Positions 58,450-64,000 of a DNA stretch of 64,000 nt are shown one piece after another. A model generated the notes under the pieces. That model saw only the letters and a program-made list of their open reading frames with translations, did no database searches and was not told where the DNA came from. Origin of the DNA: Deltaproteobacteria bacterium (GTDB lineage: Bacteria; Acidobacteriota; Thermoanaerobaculia; Multivoradales; JAHZIX01). Position numbers and translations under genes: made by a program. The first letter of the stretch is position 1. Each line of letters begins with the position of its first letter. The stretch covers positions 147,445-211,444 of the forward strand of contig JAHZIX010000046.1 of the NCBI GenBank assembly GCA_022601195.1, in the 5' to 3' direction.

Positions 58450-61106
58450 TGAGAAGGCTCGGAATTCTCTTGGGCAAGCTCGGAAGGAGAACTCGGTCTC
58501 TCTTCCTGGGCCGGCATCAGGATTCGGAACTGGCCGAGGAGATTCAATTCCACCTGGAAATGGAAGAAGAAGCCCTGATTCAGGCCGGTCTAGAGCCCGC
58601 TGAAGCCCGACGCCAGGCGCGAATCTCCTTTGGTGGTGTGGAGAAATTCCACCAACAGACCCGAGACGTGCGAGGGCTACGGCCCTTGGAAGACTTTGTC
58701 TCCGACCTTCGCCACGGCTGGCGAACCTTGGCTCGCCGGCCCGCCTACTCAGCAGCGATCCTCTTGACTCTGGCCATTGGGGTTGGAGGCTCGGCAACGA
58801 TCTTCGGCGCGGTACGGGGAATTCTACTGAGGCCATTGCCTTACCTCCACGGGGATCAGGTGCTGGTTCTGGGCCAAAATGATCGCCTTCAGAATGGAGC
58901 TCTTCAGGAGGCGTCGCCGGCCAATTTCCTCGATTGGCGGGCTCGCAGCAAGAGCTTCGAGACCCTGACCGCCATGGAGCCCTTCGGCCTGGATTGGCTG
59001 TCCCCGGAGGGACCGATCTACCTGTCTACTTGGCTGGTTTACGAGGGCTTTTTCGAGACCTTTGGGACCCCACCCCTTCTGGGGCGAACATTTCATCCCG
59101 AAGAGTACGCCCGGGGCCGCAACGACGTGGTGGTCCTGGGGTACCAGCTCTGGCAGCAGCGATTTGGCGGAGATCAGGAAGTTATTGGTCGAGTGGAGAG
59201 TCTCGATGGGCGTCCCCAAACCATCATCGGAGTGATGCCGCCAGGTTTTCAGTTGCCCAGCAACCAGGTCACTTGGACTCCGAAAGTATTGGATGGATGG
59301 GAAAGTCAGTCTCGAGGAGGCGGTTTTTACCAAGTTTTCGGTCGTCTGCGGGATGGAGTCACGGAGCAGGAGGCGCGAGGCGAGCTCGATACCATCGCGC
59401 TAGGGTTGGAGGAAGAGCATCCCCAAACCAACGCCAATGTCGGCATTGCGACGCTGCCCCTGCCCCAGAAGGTCTTGGGGAAGGTGCGGCCAATTCTTCT
59501 CCTACTGCTGGGGGCAGTGGCCTTCGTACTGGCTATTGTTGCGGCCAATATCACCAGTGTTCAACTGGCCCGGTCTGCCAGCCGAGGCCGCGAGTTCGCT
59601 GTGCGCGATGCTCTTGGGGCTGGTTGGGGCCGTTTGGCTCGGCAGCTCCTCACGGAAGGGCTTCTCCTGGCTGGCCTCGGTGCCCTGATTGGCTTCGTTG
59701 TGGCGAAGGCAGCCCTGCCGATCTTTCGAGGCCTCGCACCGAGGGATCTTCCTCGCCTGGACGAGTTGGCCGCCGATAGGTGGGTTTTCGGTTTCGCTGT
59801 TCTAACGAGCCTGTTGGCCACCCTTTCTACTTCCCTGGTTCCTCTTGCGGTGGCGGCCCGTTCGCGGCTCCGGGCCTCGATGCTAAGGGGAGGCCGGGGA
59901 GATTCTCGGGGACGGTTGCTGTCCAGTTTCCAAGGTTCCCTGGTGGTGGCTCAGATCGCTCTGTCCTTGATTCTGGTGATCGGAGCCGGCCTTCTTCTGA
60001 AGAGCTTTGCCACCCTATTGGCTGAAGATCGAGGTTTTCGGGTAGAAGGAATCGCCAGCCTTACGGTGCAGAGTTGGAGCTATTTCGATGGGCCGAAAGA
60101 GAGGGGGCAATTCGTTCGAGAAGTGGTCGATGGGCTCAGCGCCTTGCCTGGAGTGAAGGCGGCAGGAATGACTTCCGCGGTGCCTCTCCAGGAGAGCATA
60201 GACGCTGAAAGAACCGTCATCGACTTTGCCGGCAGGGCTCTGGCTGGGTCGGCCGGTGAGCTGCCGAAGGTGCAATTCAGCGTCGTCACCGAAGGTTTCT
60301 TTTCTGTCTTGGGGGCCCGCCTGTTGGCGGGGCGACTGATCGCGCCTTCCGACGACGCCTCTCAGCCGCCGGTGGTGCTGGTCAACGAGGCTTTCGTGGA
60401 GCGCTTTCTTCCGGGGATCGAGGCGGTAGGGGAGCGAGTCATCGTGGGTCAAGGAGAAAATGCGGTGGCTCGGGAGGTGGTGGGGGTGGTTTCCGATGTG
60501 CGCCGCCGATCCCTTTCCGAGAGCGCCCTTCCGGGCCTCTACATACCCCATGGCCAATCTCCCACCGGTGCCAACGCCTTCCTGGTTCGGGCTCATGGCC
60601 CTGCCTCGGAAGCCTTACGGCAAATCAAACAGGTGATTCAGACCATCAACCCCGCCATTTCTGTTTATCAAGAGACCACCATGGAAGAGCTGGTGGGTGC
60701 CTCGGTGCGGGATCGCCGCTTTCTCCTCGCCCTGGTGGCTGGGTTTGCTTTCATGGCTCTAGGCCTTGCCGCCGCTGGGATCTTTGGTCTGATGAGCTAC
60801 TCGACGATGGCTCGTTCGCGGGAGATCGGGGTCCGTATGGCCTTCGGCGCGGGCCGAGGCTCGGTGGTTGGAATGGTGCTGAGCCAGGCTCTTCGCCTCG
60901 CCACATTCGGAGTCATTTTGGGGATTCTCGGCTCTCTCCTTTTGACGCGATGGCTAGCTGGGATGCTCTATGAAGTGACTCCCCTGGACCCCATGACCTT
61001 TGCCATCGGCGCTTTCGTGCTTCTGAGCTCGGCCTTGATCGCCAGTTGGGTACCGGCGAGGCGAGCGGCCCGCACCGACCCGGTCCATGCCCTGAGAGCT
61101 GACTGA
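58449..61106 (+). CDS. ADOP-family ABC transporter permease (MacB/FtsX type)
   Basis: 885 residues. Start overlaps the padR stop. The N-terminal segment (ELAEEIQFHLEMEEEALIQAGLEP, QARISFGGVEKFHQ) is the ADOP signature. Two MacB-like periplasmic core domains and two FtsX permease units follow: one membrane helix near residue 100, three around 350-480, and a second set from about 500 with LILVIGAGLLLKSFATLL and a final three-helix FtsX domain ending LIASWVPARRAARTDPVHALRAD. ADOP proteins are duplicated permeases without their own ATPase and are thought to act in export or stress response. No ATPase gene is adjacent. Confidence 0.9.
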   Translation: MRRLGILLGKLGRRTRSLFLGRHQDSELAEEIQFHLEMEEEALIQAGLEPAEARRQARISFGGVEKFHQQTRDVRGLRPLEDFVSDLRHGWRTLARRPAYSAAILLTLAIGVGGSATIFGAVRGILLRPLPYLHGDQVLVLGQNDRLQNGALQEASPANFLDWRARSKSFETLTAMEPFGLDWLSPEGPIYLSTWLVYEGFFETFGTPPLLGRTFHPEEYARGRNDVVVLGYQLWQQRFGGDQEVIGRVESLDGRPQTIIGVMPPGFQLPSNQVTWTPKVLDGWESQSRGGGFYQVFGRLRDGVTEQEARGELDTIALGLEEEHPQTNANVGIATLPLPQKVLGKVRPILLLLLGAVAFVLAIVAANITSVQLARSASRGREFAVRDALGAGWGRLARQLLTEGLLLAGLGALIGFVVAKAALPIFRGLAPRDLPRLDELAADRWVFGFAVLTSLLATLSTSLVPLAVAARSRLRASMLRGGRGDSRGRLLSSFQGSLVVAQIALSLILVIGAGLLLKSFATLLAEDRGFRVEGIASLTVQSWSYFDGPKERGQFVREVVDGLSALPGVKAAGMTSAVPLQESIDAERTVIDFAGRALAGSAGELPKVQFSVVTEGFFSVLGARLLAGRLIAPSDDASQPPVVLVNEAFVERFLPGIEAVGERVIVGQGENAVAREVVGVVSDVRRRSLSESALPGLYIPHGQSPTGANAFLVRAHGPASEALRQIKQVIQTINPAISVYQETTMEELVGASVRDRRFLLALVAGFAFMALGLAAAGIFGLMSYSTMARSREIGVRMAFGAGRGSVVGMVLSQALRLATFGVILGILGSLLLTRWLAGMLYEVTPLDPMTFAIGAFVLLSSALIASWVPARRAARTDPVHALRAD

Positions 61107-61169
61107 GCTTCGAAGGGGCCTCGCCGTGGCCTCTTGCCAGCGGCCCGCCTTGGTCGTAGGATCTCGTCC

Positions 61170-62834
61170 TTGCATATCGATGGCGACCTACTGGGTCTAA
61201 AAACCTCTGACCGCAAAGCTCTGGAGCGCACCCACCGGCGACGGGTAGCACCGGACCAGGTGGTGTCTGCGGAGCTGGCGCGGCATTTGACCGAGATCTC
61301 CCGGCGTTTGGGACGCCAGGTGGGCGTCTTTCTGTCTCGGGATGGCGTGGTGCGCAATGTCATCGTGGGGGATGCTCACCAGCTCGTGCTGCCGGATGTG
61401 GGCCGGCTGCGGGGCGGGGTCGGTCGTTTCCGAGGCTTGCGCCTGGTTCATACCCACCTGCGGGGCGAGTCCCTATCTGCCGATGATCTCAACGACTTGG
61501 CCTTGTTACGCCTCGATTTGGTGGCCATGGTGGAGGTGCTGGAAGACGGTCTACCGGGCCGGGTCGAGTTGGCTCATTTGGCGCCTCTACCGGAGCCTGT
61601 GCCGGAGGGAGCCGAAGGTAGCGAGGAGAGCTCGGACCAGGACGCCTTCGTGCGACTGGAAGCTCCCGACGTCCACCGCCTGGATTTTGACTTTCGAAGC
61701 ACCATCGAGGCCTTGGAGGACGAGCTGCGCCGCTTGGTGGCAGTGGGGGCTCGCACCGGTCAGGAACGAGTGCTGGTGATCGGGGTCACGCCGGACGATG
61801 AGCATTTCGGCGAGACTCTGGAGTTGGTGCGAGCGGCGGGAGTTCAGGTGGCCGGCACCGTGCGGCAGAAGCGCTTCAAGATTCATCCCCGTACCGTGGT
61901 GGGCAGAGGAAAACTTCAGCACATCGTTCTCGAGGGCATGCGTCGAGGCGCCGACGTGGCGATTTTCGATATCAATCTCAAGCCCGCCCAAGCCCGAGCC
62001 TTCGAAGATGCCACCGGCCTCAAGGCCGTCGACCGTACCCAATTGATTCTCGACGTCTTCGCCCAGCGGGCCAGGAGTCGCGACGGCAAGCTGCAAGTGG
62101 AGCTGGCTCAACTGAAGTATTCGCTACCTCGTTTGACCCGTAAAGACGCGGGGCTATCGAGGCTGGCGGGGGGCATCGGCGGGCGTGGGCCCGGAGAGAC
62201 GGTGCTCGAGATCGGCCGGCGCCGTATTCGCGACCGCATCCGGGCTCTGGAGAAGCAGATCGAGAGGCTGTCCCGGGAGCGGGACCTACGCAGGCGCCGC
62301 CGCCGCCGAGAAGGCGTCCCGGTGCTCTCCATCATCGGCTACACCAACGCTGGCAAGAGCACCCTGCTCAACGCCATGACCCAAAGCGAGGTGGCTGCCG
62401 CGGACCAGCTCTTCATGACCCTCGACCCTACCAGCCGCCGCTTGCGGTTCCCTCGGGAAGGGGAAGTGGTGATCACCGACACAGTCGGCTTTCTGAGTGA
62501 CCTGCCGAAAGACCTCATCACCGCCTTTCGAGCCACCTTGGAAGAACTGGCCGACGCCGACCTCCTGCTCCACGTCGCCGATGTCTCCGATCCCCGCCTG
62601 GACCATAAAGTACAAGCCGTCGAAAAGATTCTCCAAGATCTGGATCTTGCCGACCTCCCCCGGCTGATAGTCTTGAACAAAGCGGATCGAGTCGATCAGG
62701 ATCACCTCGCCGGCCAGCTGGATCACTACCAAGGCGTGGCCACCAGCGCCGTCAAGCGCACCGGACTGCGCCAGCTCATCGTAGCTGCGGAAGAAAAGCT
62801 CCGCCTGGGCCGGCCTTTGCTCCCAGACTATTAA
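61170..62834 (+). CDS. hflX: GTPase HflX
   Basis: About 554 residues from a TTG at 61170; the start is uncertain and a TTG at 61134 gives 566. After an extra N-terminal domain of roughly 150 residues come the HflX-specific region (LVIGVTPDDEHFGETLELVRAAG, the glycine-rich IGGRGPGE loop and a basic coiled coil) and the G domain from about residue 385: G1 GYTNAGKST, G3 DTVGF, G4 NKAD. HflX binds and splits 70S or stalled ribosomes using GTP. The N-terminal extension is longer than in E. coli HflX. Confidence 0.9.
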   Translation: MHIDGDLLGLKTSDRKALERTHRRRVAPDQVVSAELARHLTEISRRLGRQVGVFLSRDGVVRNVIVGDAHQLVLPDVGRLRGGVGRFRGLRLVHTHLRGESLSADDLNDLALLRLDLVAMVEVLEDGLPGRVELAHLAPLPEPVPEGAEGSEESSDQDAFVRLEAPDVHRLDFDFRSTIEALEDELRRLVAVGARTGQERVLVIGVTPDDEHFGETLELVRAAGVQVAGTVRQKRFKIHPRTVVGRGKLQHIVLEGMRRGADVAIFDINLKPAQARAFEDATGLKAVDRTQLILDVFAQRARSRDGKLQVELAQLKYSLPRLTRKDAGLSRLAGGIGGRGPGETVLEIGRRRIRDRIRALEKQIERLSRERDLRRRRRRREGVPVLSIIGYTNAGKSTLLNAMTQSEVAAADQLFMTLDPTSRRLRFPREGEVVITDTVGFLSDLPKDLITAFRATLEELADADLLLHVADVSDPRLDHKVQAVEKILQDLDLADLPRLIVLNKADRVDQDHLAGQLDHYQGVATSAVKRTGLRQLIVAAEEKLRLGRPLLPDY

Positions 62835-62858
62835 AACCTGGCCAGGGCTTGGCCGTCC

Positions 62859-62873
62859 CCCCTCGAGGAGGGG
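62859..62873 (+). terminator. Possible hairpin after hflX
   Basis: CCCCTC-GAG-GAGGGG, 25 bp after the hflX stop. Six GC-rich pairs but a 3-base loop and no T-run, so only a weak terminator candidate. Confidence 0.3.
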
Positions 62874-62936
62874 AAGCCGCCCAAGATCTTCTGCCAGGCA
62901 ATTCGAAGTGAGAGAAGAGGTGGATCAGTTCACTGT

Positions 62937-62976
62937 CCCTAGAGCCCTAGAGCCCTAGAGCCCTAGAGCCCTAGAG
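62937..62976 (+). repeat. 8-bp tandem repeat CCCTAGAG, five copies
   Basis: Five exact head-to-tail copies of CCCTAGAG and a partial sixth, in the intergenic region after hflX. The unit contains CTAG, a tetramer often rare in bacteria. Exact identity suggests recent slippage. Confidence 0.9.
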
Positions 62977-63063
62977 CCTAACGGTTCAGGACCCCATTCC
63001 TGAATGCGCCAGCTTCCCCTAACCGAGAATTAGAGATGAAATGTGTCGCGAGGCCCGAGTCGT

Positions 63064-63426
63064 TTATGGGCAGTCCTCGCGATGCTCGATGGCGATCGTG
63101 GTGATGTGGCGGCCACCAGGGTACTCCCGCTCTACGGTGGTTCTAAAGTCCTCCAGGTTCTCAAAGTGTCGCTCTGATGTCGGCCGGATCACGGTGTCGA
63201 TAGGGTTGTCGCTTCCGGGGTACCGGTAGTCCTGGAAGAGGTACCAATGTTCTTGATATTCACAGGCCTCGGGCAGTCGTTCGGGCACCCACATGACACC
63301 GACCTGAACCTCGCCTTGAATCAAGACCTTGCATCCGGGGTCGCATTGGGCGAAGGCATTCGCTGCGATGAGGATCGAGGCTAGGGCGAAGATGACAACG
63401 GCGAAGGCAGTGGCTTTGCGAATCAT
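63064..63426 (-). CDS. Small secreted protein
   Basis: 120 residues from the ATG at 63426, which has GAAGGAG 8 bp upstream; the longer frame upstream is discarded. A clear signal peptide (TAFAVVIFALASILIAANAFA) is followed by a compact domain with four Cys (CDPGCK, ACEYQ and a Cys in the final HREDCP), likely two disulfides, and several aromatic residues. I do not recognise the family. It is a single gene between hflX and a divergent gene at 63868. Confidence 0.7.
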   Translation of the reverse strand: MIRKATAFAVVIFALASILIAANAFAQCDPGCKVLIQGEVQVGVMWVPERLPEACEYQEHWYLFQDYRYPGSDNPIDTVIRPTSERHFENLEDFRTTVEREYPGGRHITTIAIEHREDCP

Positions 63427-63749
63427 GATGTTCTCCTTCGAAAAGTGGTGCGACAACGCACCGGGGTTCGAAGGGGTACACGAGAAAGCGGTGAAAAAGC
63501 TGACAAAGCAGGGACCTCCCGTGCCATCCATGTCCTTGTCCTGCTGATCAGGGATCGATGTGACTGGGCAGCTGTCGCAGGCGTTGCCAAGGAGGTCCGG
63601 TGTCAGCCTGATACTCCTCTTTCTTAAAGGTCACCCTCGTACCGTGGTGGGCCCTAGAAAATGGATGCGGGGAGAAAGAAAGGGTTTCCGAAGTGCGCCC
63701 TGGAGGTTCCTCGTCCAGCCTCCGTTGCATTTATCGCCATTGAAAGTAT

Positions 63750-63778
63750 TTGACATGAATATTTGATAATCGTATTCT
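63750..63778 (+). promoter_or_regulatory. Sigma70-like promoter for the gene at 63868
   Basis: TTGACA (63750-63755), 17-bp spacer, TATTCT (63773-63778), set in the most AT-rich stretch of the 441-bp divergent region 63427-63867. The rest of that region shows no ORF or RNA I can support. The predicted leader is about 80 nt. Confidence 0.6.
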
Positions 63779-63867
63779 GAAGTCTTTGGCTTCCATTTCG
63801 GCACCGCCGAGAACACCCCCGCTGGAGTGAGCGGAATCTACCTCCGAGGCGACTTGGAGATCTGGAG

Positions 63868-64000
63868 ATGATGGTCATGGAAACCCCCACGAAGCTATCC
63901 CCTAGGAAGCACGCCGGCCCCCTTCGCCAGCTCATTGCGAGTAGCCGACGGCGCCTGGTGCCGGCTGCGGCGGCGATACACCTTCTCCTCACCCTGGCCC
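63868..64000 (+). CDS. Start of a probable membrane protein (3' end outside window)
   Basis: The frame opens at ATG 63868, with TTGGAGA about 8 bp upstream; ATGs at 63871 and 63877 are alternatives. It remains open to the window end. The 44 visible residues hold a basic stretch (RQLIASSRRRLVPAA) followed by the start of a hydrophobic segment (IHLLLTLA). This is how the first transmembrane segment of an ABC exporter or similar membrane protein begins, but too little is visible to name it. Confidence 0.5.
   Translation, partial: MMVMETPTKLSPRKHAGPLRQLIASSRRRLVPAAAAIHLLLTLA

Noticed and set aside
62937..62976. Possible CRISPR array
   Set aside because: Units are 8 bp and directly abutting, with no spacers and no cas genes; a simple tandem repeat.
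1..64000. tRNA, rRNA, riboswitch or prophage elements
   Set aside because: No cloverleaf-like segment, rRNA core sequence, known riboswitch motif, integrase or phage structural gene was seen in a by-eye reading; a covariance-model search would be needed to be sure.

Overview
The window looks like chromosomal DNA from a GC-rich (about 60% by eye) free-living Gram-negative bacterium, most likely an Acidobacteriota member. The main taxonomic clue is a PadR regulator overlapping an ADOP-type permease (58117-61106), an arrangement abundant in that phylum. The very large secreted proteins built from FN3, Calx-beta, RHS, IPT, cohesin and dockerin modules fit the same picture. This assignment is inference; there is no rRNA or other marker gene here.

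Left third (1-24018): the 3' part of a giant mosaic surface protein (at least 4212 residues) runs in from outside the window. It has FlgD-type Ig, FN3, discoidin, beta-propeller, CARDB and Calx-beta domains, two copies of a GYWKNH domain and Ser-Asp tracts. It is followed by a 3584-residue exported RHS protein with an N-terminal transglutaminase-like domain and a separable 129-residue C-terminal domain. A small gene starts 4 bp after the RHS stop, the layout of a polymorphic toxin and its immunity gene.

24.2-35.8 kb is mixed housekeeping and accessory content: a DUF3224 protein, a 47-residue Cys/Lys-rich protein with a clear promoter and operator-like palindrome, two DinB-superfamily proteins, an HXXEE membrane protein, a PLP decarboxylase, a REPIN-like inverted repeat, an NTF2-fold protein, an HTH protein fused to a polytopic membrane domain, a sodium:solute symporter with a coupled membrane-anchored protein, an SDR enzyme, an exported His-rich methyltransferase and a B12-binding radical SAM enzyme.

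36.0-47.9 kb is a six-gene co-directional block of secreted proteins: RHS with an N-terminal dockerin, then module A1 (YD peptide, IPT, calcium-binding repeats, 22-residue FSxxN repeats), module B1 (Gly-rich), a cohesin-domain protein, then paralogues A2 (20-residue FSxxN repeats) and B2. Several junctions overlap or are tightly coupled. A duplicated A-B gene pair around a cohesin gene, downstream of a dockerin gene, is the best candidate here for an undescribed extracellular assembly.

48.0-56.0 kb (minus strand) carries imuB and imuA (mutagenic translesion synthesis, no dnaE2 in view) behind a striking inverted repeat, and upstream of them a coupled pair of secreted vWA-domain proteins. 56.3-64 kb (plus strand) carries a sulfatase-fold protein with Thr at the nucleophile position, padR-ADOP with two operator-like sites, hflX, a small secreted protein on the minus strand, and the start of a probable membrane protein with a good promoter. 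Short in-frame 15-bp tandem repeats recur in unrelated genes and look like a genome habit.
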